Positions 53,285-62,488 of a stretch of 64,000 nucleotides of DNA are shown here, piece by piece (position 1 is the stretch's first letter; each line of letters starts with the position of its first letter). This DNA comes from Mycolicibacterium goodii (GTDB lineage Bacteria; Actinomycetota; Actinomycetes; Mycobacteriales; Mycobacteriaceae): assembly GCF_001187505.1 (NCBI RefSeq), contig NZ_CP012150.1:930001-994000 (forward strand), read 5' to 3'. Below the pieces are notes generated by a model. It saw only the letters and a list, made by a program, of their open reading frames with translations. It was not told the DNA's origin and did no database searches. Position numbers and translations under genes: made by a program.

Positions 53285-54663
53285 GAGAGGCTCTTCTCCG
53301 GGTGAGGAACAGGGTGGGCGGTGGTGTCGGTGGGCAGCGGCTCACCGCGGGTCTCTCGGGCGAACACCAGGCCGACGAGGGCGATGAGGCCGACCGCCGA
53401 TACCGCCGCGGTCGCGATGCCGAGGTTCCCGCCGAACCAGGAGGTGGCGATCACGCCGGCGACGAAGGGGCCGAGCGCGGTGATGTAGCGGCCGACACTG
53501 TTGCAGACCGCCAGCGCGGTGGCCCGCACGCTCGGTGGGAACAACTCCGGGGCGTAGATGAAGGTCCCGGACAGCGCACCGAACAACCCGAAGCCCAGAA
53601 TCGGCATGGCGATGAGGAATTCGGTGTAGCCGCGGTCGAACGGGAACGTCCAGACGATGCCTGCCGCCGAAACCGCGAAGCTGATCAGGAAGGCTCGGCG
53701 CCTGCCGATCGCATCGGCGATGAATCCCCATGACGCATAGCCGACGATGCCACCGGCGTTGAACAGCATGGCGGCGACCGCGACCCGGTGGTCGGCGACC
53801 TCCCGGGGCAGGCCGGCGGCCGCGGTGAGGGCCCGCAGGATCTGCGGGTACCAGGTGGACACGCTCCAGAAGGTGATCAGGGCGCCGGTGGCCAGTGCGG
53901 TGCACACCAGCATCGGGCGGAGCAGCGGGGCGCGGAACAGCCGCCGCAGCACGAAGTGGTCATCGGAGTGGCTGTCGCCCTGAGCTTTTCGCTGTCTGCG
54001 GGACCGCAGGTGATCGCTGATCTCGGGCGGCTCGGGTACGTAGCGACGGATGAACCAGACCAGCAGCGCGGGCAGGCCGGCCAGCAGCATCATGGCGCGC
54101 CACCCGTGGTCGCCGAGAAGGGCGTAGGCAGCGGCGGCGGCGAAGAACCCGCCCGCGTAGCCGGCCATCATCACCCCACCTGCGCGGGCGCGGAAGCGGT
54201 TGCGCCAGCTCTCGGCGATCAGGGCGGCGCCCACGGGTGCCTCGACACCGGAGCCGACACCGGCGATGAACCGCAGGATCGCCAACTGCCACCACGTGTC
54301 GGCAAGCGCCGCCAGCGCGCTGAACACCGCGTAGGTGAGGATGCCGATCGACAACACCCTGGTGCGTCCGAAGTAGTCGGCGAGCATCCCGAACAGGATT
54401 CCGCCGGTGGCCCAACCGATCAGGAACATCGCCACCGTCAGGCCGCCGTAGAAACCGATGGACGCACCGGTCGGCTCGATCCCGCCGTGCGGCAACAGTT
54501 CTGTCATGGTGGGCCCGAGGACGAGGATGTAGAGGCTTCCGGCGAAGCCGTCGAGTCCCCAGCCCAGGGTGGTGCCCGCGAGCACCAGCCACTGTGTTCG
54601 GGTGATCTCGTGACGCCAGCTCACCGCTGGCCTCCCCGGGCGGGGCGATGTCGACGATGACAT
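53281..54663 (-). CDS. MFS transporter, aromatic acid/H+ symporter type
   Basis: The 460-residue protein has 12 predicted helices. Motif A-like FGMLADYFGRTRVL sits after helix 2-3, and SWGFIADAIGRRRAFLISF marks the second half, as in the AAHS/sugar-porter branch. Start ATG 54663. It is translationally coupled with the flavin hydroxylase and so probably imports its substrate. Confidence 0.87.
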   Translation of the reverse strand: MSSSTSPRPGRPAVSWRHEITRTQWLVLAGTTLGWGLDGFAGSLYILVLGPTMTELLPHGGIEPTGASIGFYGGLTVAMFLIGWATGGILFGMLADYFGRTRVLSIGILTYAVFSALAALADTWWQLAILRFIAGVGSGVEAPVGAALIAESWRNRFRARAGGVMMAGYAGGFFAAAAAYALLGDHGWRAMMLLAGLPALLVWFIRRYVPEPPEISDHLRSRRQRKAQGDSHSDDHFVLRRLFRAPLLRPMLVCTALATGALITFWSVSTWYPQILRALTAAAGLPREVADHRVAVAAMLFNAGGIVGYASWGFIADAIGRRRAFLISFAVSAAGIVWTFPFDRGYTEFLIAMPILGFGLFGALSGTFIYAPELFPPSVRATALAVCNSVGRYITALGPFVAGVIATSWFGGNLGIATAAVSAVGLIALVGLVFARETRGEPLPTDTTAHPVPHPEKSLS

Positions 54664-54697
54664 GAAAGTCCTTTCGGCAAGGGGTGGTTCGGGGCGG

Positions 54698-56197
54698 TCA
54701 GTTCAGGCGCGACTGCGGCTCGCCGCCGTACCAGTCGACGGGTTCGGCAGCGGTGCGGACGACGACGGTCTTGATCCAGGAGAAGTCGTCGAATGATTCG
54801 GTTCCGGCGTCCTTACCCGACCCGGACTCCTTGATCCCGCCCCACGGCAGCGAGGGTTCCAGCCGGTGGTGGTCGTTGACCCACACCATGCCCGCGTCGA
54901 TACCGGCCGCGACCCGGTGTGCCCGGCCGACGTCGACGGTCCAGACCCCGGCGCCGAGCCCGTAACGGTTGTCGTTGGCCATCGCGACCGCGTCGGCTTC
55001 GGTGTCGAACGGCACGATCACCGCGACCGGACCGAAGATCTCCTGCCGGGACACCGTCATGTCGATGGTGGCGTCGGCGAGCACGGTCGGCCGCAGGTAG
55101 AACCCGCCGTCGAACGGTGCGGGCAGATCGGGGATGGCCCCGCCCGCGGCGAGCCGCGCGCCCTCGGCCAGGCCTGCGTCGATCAGCGCCCGCACCTTGT
55201 CGCGCTGCCGGGCGCTGATCAGTGGGCCCATCTGGGTGGTCGCCAGCTCGGGGTCACCGAGCCGGATCGCGTCGGCGCGTGCACTCAGCGCGTCGACGAA
55301 AGCGTCGTAGATGCCACGCTGCACGAGGAATCGTGAACCGGCGACACAGGATTGGCCTGCGGCGACGAACGCCGCGAACGCCGCGCCTTCGGCGGCGATG
55401 TGCGGGTCGACGTCGTCGAAGACCGCGATCGGGGTCTTGCCGCCCAGCTCGGCGGTGATGCGGGCGAATCGGGCCGCGGTGGCGATCGAGGCGGACCGGC
55501 CGGCCTCGGTGCCTCCGGTGAGGGTGATCTTGGCGACGTCGGGATGCTCGGTGAGCCGCTCGCCTGCGGGGCGGCCGCCGGTCACCACGTTGACCACACC
55601 CTCGGGAATGCCTGCGGCGGCGATGATCTCGGCCAGGGCCTGCGTGGTCAGCGGCGTCATCTCCGAGGGTTTGACCACGACGGTGTTGCCGTTGGCCAGC
55701 GCCGCGGACAGGCTGCGCGCCAGGATCAGCATCGGATGGTTGAACGGGGTGATGATCCCGCACACCCCAAGCGGCCTGCGCTGCTGATAGGTGACGTAGG
55801 GACCGTCACCGGGCAGCACGGCGGTGCGCTGCGCGGCCAGCAGTCCGGCGTTGTAGCGGAACCATTCCGGTACCCGGGACAGCTGGGCGCGGGTTTCGGT
55901 GATGGGCCTGCCGTTGTTGCGTGCCTCCAGGGTGTAGAGCCGTTCGGAGTCGGCCTCGATGGCGTCGGCGATGCCCAGCAGCAGCCGGGCCCGTTCGCTG
56001 CGGGCCAGTCGTGGCCAGGGACCGTTCTCGAATGCGGCGCGGGCCCGCGCGACCGCGGCGTCGACCTCGGCGGCACCGTGCTCGGCGACCGTGGTGATCA
56101 CCGCGCCGGTGGCGGGATTGATGATGTCGCGCGTCGGGGAGTCGTGCAGTTCGTCCCGAGGAAAGGTGCCGGTGGTCCCGGTGGTCCCGGTGGTCAT
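54698..56197 (-). CDS. NAD-dependent aldehyde dehydrogenase
   Basis: The 499-residue protein has all class hallmarks: FNHPMLILARSL (cofactor), FITLTGGTEAGRS-type loop (KITLTGGTEAGRS), catalytic Glu in AELGGKTPI and nucleophile Cys in AAGQSCVAGSRF. Similarity is to benzaldehyde or hydroxymuconic semialdehyde dehydrogenases. Start ATG 56197 with AGGGGCGAT before it. The N-terminus holds a TTGTTGT-type low-complexity stretch. It is the first gene of the minus-strand operon and diverges from the PucR-type regulator. Confidence 0.9.
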   Translation of the reverse strand: MTTGTTGTTGTFPRDELHDSPTRDIINPATGAVITTVAEHGAAEVDAAVARARAAFENGPWPRLARSERARLLLGIADAIEADSERLYTLEARNNGRPITETRAQLSRVPEWFRYNAGLLAAQRTAVLPGDGPYVTYQQRRPLGVCGIITPFNHPMLILARSLSAALANGNTVVVKPSEMTPLTTQALAEIIAAAGIPEGVVNVVTGGRPAGERLTEHPDVAKITLTGGTEAGRSASIATAARFARITAELGGKTPIAVFDDVDPHIAAEGAAFAAFVAAGQSCVAGSRFLVQRGIYDAFVDALSARADAIRLGDPELATTQMGPLISARQRDKVRALIDAGLAEGARLAAGGAIPDLPAPFDGGFYLRPTVLADATIDMTVSRQEIFGPVAVIVPFDTEADAVAMANDNRYGLGAGVWTVDVGRAHRVAAGIDAGMVWVNDHHRLEPSLPWGGIKESGSGKDAGTESFDDFSWIKTVVVRTAAEPVDWYGGEPQSRLN

Positions 56198-56218
56198 ATC
56201 GCCCCTGCCTTGTCGGTT

Positions 56219-56321
56219 GACGTTCAAAAGTGGACGTTCAAAAGTGGGTGTGACCTGCAGCACCCGGTACTCATCGAGTGTCATGACACCGACCTCACCC
56301 CCGCAATGTCATCGAAGACAT
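56219..56321. promoter_or_regulatory. control region between aldehyde dehydrogenase and PucR-type gene
   Basis: It holds a perfect tandem repeat of GACGTTCAAAAGTG (56219-56232 and 56233-56246), the perfect palindrome GTGTCATGACAC (56278-56289), and ATGTC-N6-GACAT (56306-56321). The repeat lies in the leader of the minus-strand operon; the palindromes face the regulator gene. All are probable binding sites for the PucR-type protein. Confidence 0.65.
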
Positions 56322-56336
56322 AGTTGGAGCATTCGT

Positions 56337-58160
56337 ATGTGTGCCGAACACAGCCTGGATTCGGCGCTGTTGCGGCACACTGGCCGGATGTTGTCCCCAC
56401 AGACGGAGCCGGGAACGGAGCTGGTGACCTGGCTGGGCGCATTGCGCAGGCTCAGCGCGTCGGCGACCGCGGAGGAAGACCTCAGCCATGTGCTGGCCGA
56501 GATCGCCGAGACCGCGCGCTCACTCCTGGGCTTCGACTTCTGCGGCGTACTGCTGCCCGATGAGCAATCCCGGCACCTGCGGGTGCGCGGCGCAAGCGGT
56601 CTGTCCTCGGACTACGTGGACCGGGTGAACTCCGACCGGCCGCTGGTGCTGCACGGCGGGTCGCCGTCGAGCCGGGCGTTCCACACCGCCGAGGCGGTGG
56701 CCATCCGGGACGTCACCGCCGAACCGGGGTTCGAACTCTGGGCGGGCATCGCCAACGAGCAGGGGTACCGATCGATGATCGCGGTGCCGTTGGTCGCCCG
56801 CGGCGAGGTTCTCGGGACACTCAACGGCTACTACGGCGCGGTGCACACCTACACGCGCTTCGAGGTCGAGCGGATGACTCTGCTGGCCAACCATGCGGCG
56901 ATCGCGGTGTCCTCGGCAAGAAGACTCGACGAATTGCGCGCACTGACGGCGTCGCTGCGCAGGCAACGCGATGCGCTGACACGGTCCGAACAGATCCACG
57001 ACCGATTGTTGGCGGTGACGTTGCGATCCGGCGGCCTGGACGGGATCGCCGCGGTCCTGCAGGGTCTCATCGGCCGCCCGATACTGATCGACGATATCCA
57101 GCACGAGGTGCTCGCCTGCTCCGGCGTCACGACGGATTTTCCGGACACCAGATGGCGGGCCGCGGCCGAGGCCGGGACCGGATCCAGCCCGGTGCCCGTC
57201 GGACAGTTCGATGGCACAACGTATCTGGCCTCCGCGGTGCACCTCGGCGACGAGGTCGCGGCCCGCATCTGGTTCCCCGAAACGTCGATCGACCTGGATC
57301 CGATCATGGTCCGCGCGGTCGAGCACGCTTCGATCGTCACCGCGTTGGAACTGTTGCGCGGTCAGACCGCGGCGGAGGTCGAGCAGCGTCTGCGCGGTGA
57401 ACTCCTCAGCGATGTGTTGTCCAGCGGCGCAGCACTTCCCGATCGGCTGCTGGACCGCGCTCACCGGCTCGGGCACGACCTCACGGTCCCGCACATCGCG
57501 ATCGTGGGGGCCTTCACCGGCCTCGACCCGGTCGCCGAGCGACGCGCCTACGAACGATCGCTGGTGCTGCTGGCCAAACAGTCCGCAGCGCACCGGCCGA
57601 AACCTGTCGTCGCCATGCACGCCGGGACGATAGTGATGCTCTGGCCCGCGCAGGACGCGGCCGACGCGGCGGGCGCGGGCGAGGTCGTGCGGCAGGCGAT
57701 GCGCGCCGCCTCGGCAGACCGGCAGGCGACCGTCGCGGTCGGACCGGGAGATGTTGCCTCGCATCGCGAGTCATACCAGACCGCCAAGGGCGCGCTGCAG
57801 GTGGCGATCATGTCGGGACGCACCGCCGCGGTCGTGGGCCTGGACGACCTCGGGATCGCCGGGCTGCTGCTGCGGATCAATGATCCGGTCGCCCTGAGCG
57901 CCTTCGCACGCCGCACCCTGGCCCCCATCCTCGACTATGACCACGCCCATCGCACCGAACTGCTGGTGACTCTTCGCGCCTACCTGGAGTGCCGCCAGGA
58001 ACGTTCGGCAACGGCGGCCCGGCTGGTGATCCATCCGAACACCGTGGCGCAGCGGTTGCGCCGGATCGAATCGCTGTGCTCGGTCACCCTGACCGATCCC
58101 GCGGTGATCCTGCAGTTCAGCGCGGCACTGACGGTGTACGACATCGCCGCACTCGACTGA
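56337..58160 (+). CDS. PucR-type regulator with GAF domain and C-terminal helix-turn-helix
   Basis: The 607-residue protein has a GAF sensor domain (about residues 50-215; FDFCGVLLPDEQSRHLRVRG, RSMIAVPLVARGEVLGTLNG), a central GGDEF-like or CdaR/PucR region, and a C-terminal PucR HTH (LLVTLRAYLECRQERSATAARL, NTVAQRLRRIESL). Such regulators activate catabolic operons when a small molecule binds. I prefer ATG 56337, eight bases after GGAG; ATG 56388 is an alternative. It diverges from the aldehyde dehydrogenase operon and precedes the importer genes, so it likely controls both. Confidence 0.87.
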   Translation: MCAEHSLDSALLRHTGRMLSPQTEPGTELVTWLGALRRLSASATAEEDLSHVLAEIAETARSLLGFDFCGVLLPDEQSRHLRVRGASGLSSDYVDRVNSDRPLVLHGGSPSSRAFHTAEAVAIRDVTAEPGFELWAGIANEQGYRSMIAVPLVARGEVLGTLNGYYGAVHTYTRFEVERMTLLANHAAIAVSSARRLDELRALTASLRRQRDALTRSEQIHDRLLAVTLRSGGLDGIAAVLQGLIGRPILIDDIQHEVLACSGVTTDFPDTRWRAAAEAGTGSSPVPVGQFDGTTYLASAVHLGDEVAARIWFPETSIDLDPIMVRAVEHASIVTALELLRGQTAAEVEQRLRGELLSDVLSSGAALPDRLLDRAHRLGHDLTVPHIAIVGAFTGLDPVAERRAYERSLVLLAKQSAAHRPKPVVAMHAGTIVMLWPAQDAADAAGAGEVVRQAMRAASADRQATVAVGPGDVASHRESYQTAKGALQVAIMSGRTAAVVGLDDLGIAGLLLRINDPVALSAFARRTLAPILDYDHAHRTELLVTLRAYLECRQERSATAARLVIHPNTVAQRLRRIESLCSVTLTDPAVILQFSAALTVYDIAALD

Positions 58161-58190
58161 GCACGCGCACAGGCGATCTCAGCCGGCCGC

Positions 58191-58269
58191 CATGTGTTCG
58201 CGCCATGTGTGCCCGCTATGTGTGCAAGGACACTCGGCCGAACCCAGGTGTGTATCAACAGACATTGAT
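58191..58269 (+). promoter_or_regulatory. tandem 13-bp repeats and inverted repeat upstream of the ABC importer
   Basis: Three units of 13 bp, each starting YATGTGTKC, begin at 58191, 58204 and 58217. Downstream ATCAA-N6-TTGAT forms an inverted repeat (58254-58269). Together they precede the substrate-binding protein gene by 65 bp. They are probable operator sites. Confidence 0.6.
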
Positions 58270-58333
58270 CCACCGAACCTCCGACACGCAAGGTGATTGC
58301 CGTGATGGCAGTCACAAGTCAAGGAGGCCAGTG

Positions 58334-59383
58334 GTGATCTTCTCACTCCGCACCGGCGTCAGGATGGCGGCGGCAATCGTCTCCGTCGCCGCGCTGGGCG
58401 TCGTTCCGGCGTGCTCGGCCGGCCTGGGAGGCCCGCCGTCCTCCCGGACCGCGGCCGACGGCGTCATCCGCTTCACGTTCGCACCCGACCCGATCTGGGA
58501 TTACATGCACGACACCGGAATCATCGAGCAGTGGGAATCCGACACCGGATACTCCATCGAGACCAGTGCCACGTGGGACGAATTCGGGCTGTTCGCCGGG
58601 GGACACGCCGACATCATCTCCACCGCGTCTTTCGAGGTGCCCGGCCTGGAGGACCAGACCGAACGCCAGACCGTGATCATCGGCCGGTACAACGCCGAGC
58701 GCAGCCGCATTCTGGTGCGCGCCGACGACCCGGCACAATCGCTGGCCGATCTGCAAGGCAGGCGTCTGGGGGTGTTCACCACCGTCTCCGGCACGCTGGT
58801 GTGGAGCGCCCTGATCAAACAGATGCACGATCTGGATGTGGTCGGGGGCGACTTCGACGTGGTGGTCGCCGACATCCAGAATCTGTCGAACCTCCTGGCA
58901 CGCGGCGAAATCGACGCCTGCATCTGTTATCCCGACCTGTCGGCGCGCGAACTGCGTGACGGTTCGGTGCGTGCACTCTACGACGGCAAGTCTTCGGCCG
59001 ACCTGTTCGCCGAGCTGGTCGCCCCGGGACACGACGGCCCGATGGGCAACGTCTTCGTGGCCCGTAAGGACTGGGCCGACGGCCATCCCGGCGAGGTGGC
59101 GGCGTTCCTCGACCTGTGGGACCGCGGGCTGGCCGAGTGGCGACAACACCGCGACGACATGATCCAACGTTATCCCCAGCATTTCGCGGTCGCCGCGCCA
59201 GAGGACATCGAGTTCATGAAGCAGTATGTGGCACAACATGACTGGGTCACCGACGAGGTGCGATTCGATGCCCGCTGGGCCGAGGACGAGAGTTCGATCT
59301 TCGACCTCATGCGCGCAACCGGCGTCATCGCCGACGACGAGAACGACCCACTGTTCCTGCCGACCGAGGGAGCCCAGCGGTGA
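58334..59383 (+). CDS. ABC importer substrate-binding lipoprotein (NitT/TauT type)
   Basis: The 349-residue protein has a signal peptide with a lipobox (GVVPACSAG), so Cys would be lipidated. The mature part has the two-lobe pattern of NitT/TauT proteins (GLFAGGHADIISTASFEVPGL, DLQGRRLGVFTTVSG, NLLARGEIDACICYPDLSA). Start GTG 58334, six bases after AAGGAGG. Its stop overlaps the first permease gene (GTGA). The ligand is unknown; the island suggests an aromatic or heterocyclic compound. Confidence 0.88.
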   Translation: MIFSLRTGVRMAAAIVSVAALGVVPACSAGLGGPPSSRTAADGVIRFTFAPDPIWDYMHDTGIIEQWESDTGYSIETSATWDEFGLFAGGHADIISTASFEVPGLEDQTERQTVIIGRYNAERSRILVRADDPAQSLADLQGRRLGVFTTVSGTLVWSALIKQMHDLDVVGGDFDVVVADIQNLSNLLARGEIDACICYPDLSARELRDGSVRALYDGKSSADLFAELVAPGHDGPMGNVFVARKDWADGHPGEVAAFLDLWDRGLAEWRQHRDDMIQRYPQHFAVAAPEDIEFMKQYVAQHDWVTDEVRFDARWAEDESSIFDLMRATGVIADDENDPLFLPTEGAQR

Positions 59384-60210
59384 CCCAGACCGTCGTATCA
59401 CCCGCAAGCGGATCCGAGCGGTCCGATCGCTCACCACGCCGGATTGCCGCCCCCTGGCTGCATCACCGCCGCTGGCTCATCGCGAGCCTGACGCTGATCC
59501 TGGCCGTCTGCGCCTGGGGCGCCGTGGCCGCCTGGGTGGACGACCCCATCCTGCCGCGGCCCGCCGATGTCGGCGCCCAGATCTTCGCGATCATCGCCTC
59601 AGGTGCGGCGGTGACCAACTTCGCGGCCAGCATCACCAAGATCGTCGCCGGGTTCGCCCTGGCCATGGTCGGCGGCCTGGTCGTCGGATTCATGATGGGG
59701 CGCAGCAGATTCATGGCGGCCTACTTCTCCCTGCCGCTGTTCGTGCTCGGCAACATGCCCGGCCTGACCTATGCGGTGTTCGGTCTGCTGATCTTCGGGG
59801 TCGGTGCCGGTGGACCGATCGTCATCTCGGCGTTGGTCGCGCTGCCCTTCATCGCCATGAACGTCGCCGAAGGCGTCCGCTCCATCGACGGCCGCCTGTT
59901 GGACATGTGCCAGGCGTTCGAGCGCAGTCACTTCGACATCCTGCGCCACCTGTATCTGCCTGCGCTGACGACGTTCGTCTTCGCCGGTGTCCGGTACGGC
60001 TTCGCGATGGCATGGAAGGTGGAGGCGCTCACCGAGGTGTTCGGTGCGGGCAGCGGTGTGGGATTCATGATCCGCAAGGCCTACCAGGAATTCCGGGTCG
60101 ACGACATGCTCGCCTGGACAACCCTTTTCATCGTCGCGATGGTGCTGATCGAACGCGCCCTGGCGTATCTCGAAGCTCGATTCTTCGCATGGCGGAAGGA
60201 AATCGCATGA
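59380..60210 (+). CDS. ABC importer permease 1
   Basis: A 276-residue BPD-type permease with about six helices and the EAA-like loop MCQAFERSHFDILRHLYLPAL. Start GTG 59380 overlaps the binding-protein gene; stop overlaps permease 2. It forms a heterodimeric channel with the next gene. Confidence 0.9.
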   Translation: MTQTVVSPASGSERSDRSPRRIAAPWLHHRRWLIASLTLILAVCAWGAVAAWVDDPILPRPADVGAQIFAIIASGAAVTNFAASITKIVAGFALAMVGGLVVGFMMGRSRFMAAYFSLPLFVLGNMPGLTYAVFGLLIFGVGAGGPIVISALVALPFIAMNVAEGVRSIDGRLLDMCQAFERSHFDILRHLYLPALTTFVFAGVRYGFAMAWKVEALTEVFGAGSGVGFMIRKAYQEFRVDDMLAWTTLFIVAMVLIERALAYLEARFFAWRKEIA

Positions 60211-60986
60211 CCGTCACCCACACCTGGCAACGGCAACTACGCAGCCGGCGGGCAGCCACCCTGGCCACCGTGGCGGCGACCCTCAGCATCTTCGGAGCAT
60301 GGCAGTGCGCGGTGGTGATCGGTAACCGGGTGCCGCCGCTCAGTGAGACCGTGCGTCGGCTCGGCGCCGAGTCGGCCGCAGGCGAGCTGTGGGGCAACCT
60401 CGCGATCAGCATGAACCGCTTCGCGCTCGGACTCGTCGCCGCGCTCGTGGTGGGAGCCGCGATCGGTGTGCTGATGGGCCTTTCCCGCATCGCGGATCTG
60501 GCCTTCTCCGACCTCAACGCCGCGGCGCTGGCCATCCCCGCGGTCATCTGGGCACTGCTGACCACGATGTGGTTCGGTTTCGGCTGGCTCACCCCCGTGG
60601 TCACCGTGTTCCTGTCCGGGTTGCCGTTCGTCATCGTCAACATCGCGAAGGCCACCCGTGCCGTGCCCGTCGAGTTGGTGCTCATGGCGCGTTCGTTCGG
60701 CGTGTCCCGCGCCCGGGTGCTTCGCGAGATCGTGGCACCGGCGGTCGCCGGGTCCGCCGTGGCGGCAGTGCGATTCGCGATCATGAGCGCCTGGAACGGG
60801 CTGCTGCTGGCCGAATGGTTCGGCTCCACCTCCGGCGTCGGCTGGCGGGCCCGCTACTGGTACGACGCCAACCAACTCGACGGCTTCCTGGCATGGGTGC
60901 TGGTGTTCATCCTGCTCCTGGTCGTCGCCGACCTGCTCATCCTCGGCCCCATCGAACGTTTCACCACCCGCTGGCGCAACGCCTGA
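60207..60986 (+). CDS. ABC importer permease 2
   Basis: A 259-residue permease with the coupling loop MARSFGVSRARVLREIVAPAV and helices such as WALLTTMWFGFGWLTPVVTVF. Start ATG 60207 (ATGA overlap). Paired with permease 1 and the ATPase 18 bp downstream. Confidence 0.9.
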   Translation: MTVTHTWQRQLRSRRAATLATVAATLSIFGAWQCAVVIGNRVPPLSETVRRLGAESAAGELWGNLAISMNRFALGLVAALVVGAAIGVLMGLSRIADLAFSDLNAAALAIPAVIWALLTTMWFGFGWLTPVVTVFLSGLPFVIVNIAKATRAVPVELVLMARSFGVSRARVLREIVAPAVAGSAVAAVRFAIMSAWNGLLLAEWFGSTSGVGWRARYWYDANQLDGFLAWVLVFILLLVVADLLILGPIERFTTRWRNA

Positions 60987-61004
60987 CCACGAGAGCGAGA
61001 CATC

Positions 61005-61766
61005 ATGGCATCCATCGAAATCCAGGAACTGGTCAAAGAATTCACCGACCGGCACGGCGCCGTCACCCGCGTCATCGACGGTATCGACCTGACCATCTCC
61101 GGAGAGACCTTCGTCTCCGTGGTCGGCCCGTCGGGCAGCGGTAAGACGACTCTGCTGAACATCGTCTCCGGCATAGAACCGCACACCTCGGGCAGTGTTC
61201 GTCTGCGCGAAGGGTCCCGCGACGCGCGGGTGGGGTACGTGTTCCAGGACCCACGCCTGCTGCCGTGGCGGACCGTCATGGCCAACCTCGGGTTCGTCCA
61301 GCACGAACGCACCGGGTGGCAGGAGCGCGCCGAGCACTACCTCGACCTGGTCGGGCTGAGCCACTGCGCCGATCGGTTCCCCGCTCAGCTGTCCGGTGGA
61401 CAACAGCAACGCATCGGCATCGCCAGGGCTTTCGCCGTCGAACCGGACGTGCTGCTGATGGACGAACCGTTCAGCCACCTGGACGCGATGACCTCGCGCA
61501 CGCTGCGCGAGCACCTGGAGCGCATCTGGCTGGAATCCCGCCGCACGGTCATGTTCGTCACGCACGATGTCACCGAGGCCGTTCAACTGTCGGACCGCAT
61601 CGTGGTACTCGCCCCGGGCGGTTACATCCACGAGGTCATCGACGTCGAGCTGCCCCGACCGCGGCGTGCCTCCGATCCCGCGGTAGCCGTGCTCCAGGCC
61701 GAAGTGCTGGCCCGATTCGAGGCGCTCGAGAAGCGGCGGACGCAGCTGCAGGACATCGTCGACTGA
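61005..61766 (+). CDS. ABC importer ATPase
   Basis: The 253-residue ATPase has Walker A GPSGSGKTT, Q-loop FQDPRLLPW, signature LSGGQQQR, Walker B VLLMDEP and the switch His in FVTHDVTEA. The C-terminal VIDVELPRPR segment is typical of NitT/TauT (SsuB/TauB-like) proteins. It completes an importer unit of four genes. Confidence 0.93.
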   Translation: MASIEIQELVKEFTDRHGAVTRVIDGIDLTISGETFVSVVGPSGSGKTTLLNIVSGIEPHTSGSVRLREGSRDARVGYVFQDPRLLPWRTVMANLGFVQHERTGWQERAEHYLDLVGLSHCADRFPAQLSGGQQQRIGIARAFAVEPDVLLMDEPFSHLDAMTSRTLREHLERIWLESRRTVMFVTHDVTEAVQLSDRIVVLAPGGYIHEVIDVELPRPRRASDPAVAVLQAEVLARFEALEKRRTQLQDIVD

Positions 61767-61840
61767 ACTGGCCGACTGAACTGGCCGGGATCGGCGTGCG
61801 GTCCGCCGGATGCGGTGTCGGCTCGGCATTTCACGCACGC

Positions 61841-62374
61841 TCACCGGTCCGGCACCACGAACGCGAACGGCCGGCGAAAACCGACGCCGGTCAACCGCGC
61901 GCCGCGGATGTCGTCCACCGGAACTCCCACCACCCGTCCCGAGGACGGTTCGTAGCACTGCATCCGCTCCCCCGCCACACCCACGATCAACACCCAGTGC
62001 CGCGGGATGCCCCGCGCCCCCACCAGCATCGCCACCGGTAATCCCCGGGCCGCGGCGCCCAGCACATCCGTCAGCGGATCCGACGCACCGCGGAAGGTCC
62101 GCCAGCGGTAGCCGAAGCCGGCCGAGGCACTGTGCTCACCCAGTGCCCGTGCCATTCCCGCGGGTGTGGTGCCAAGACGCCGGGGCCAGATCGCGTTGAT
62201 ATCGGCGTGCACCCGCGCCTGCTCGGCGCTGAACCATTGGCTGCCGTGTGACCCCAGCAACTTCTCCCGCTGTGCAGGGTCGAGCATCACACCGGCGACC
62301 ACCGCGACCGTCGGTCCGCACGTGATTCCGTCGCGCTGGCGCAGCCGCAGCGCCGCGATCCGCTGGGGTTCCAC
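61841..62374 (-). CDS. C39-like cysteine-peptidase-fold protein
   Basis: A 177-residue protein with the papain-type pattern: QRDGITCGPTVAVVAG (nucleophile Cys after a Gln/Asp-rich lead) and later GIPRHWVLIVGVAG (His) with CYEPSSGRVV (possible third residue). It has no signal peptide or ABC domain, so it is a stand-alone cytoplasmic protein. Start is GTG 62374; TTG 62395 would put the start inside element C. It diverges from the third small secreted protein. Confidence 0.7.
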   Translation of the reverse strand: MEPQRIAALRLRQRDGITCGPTVAVVAGVMLDPAQREKLLGSHGSQWFSAEQARVHADINAIWPRRLGTTPAGMARALGEHSASAGFGYRWRTFRGASDPLTDVLGAAARGLPVAMLVGARGIPRHWVLIVGVAGERMQCYEPSSGRVVGVPVDDIRGARLTGVGFRRPFAFVVPDR

Positions 62375-62378
62375 ACAA

Positions 62379-62432
62379 ATCCTGTCACTCGTCAATCAAT
62401 TACTGCCAGCTGAAATTAAATCGCTGAGCTGC
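62379..62432 (+). promoter_or_regulatory. shared control element, copy C
   Basis: ATCCTGTCA at 62379-62387 and TTACTGCCA at 62400-62408 are 21 bp apart, then GAAATTAAA and CTGAGCTGC at 62424-62432, 56 bp before the GTG. It is the most diverged of the three copies but keeps order and spacing (one extra base before CTGAGCTGC). Confidence 0.65.
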
Positions 62433-62488
62433 AGGTTTACCCATACATAACAGAGATCCCCCAAGCCTAGAAGAACAGGATCACCAAA

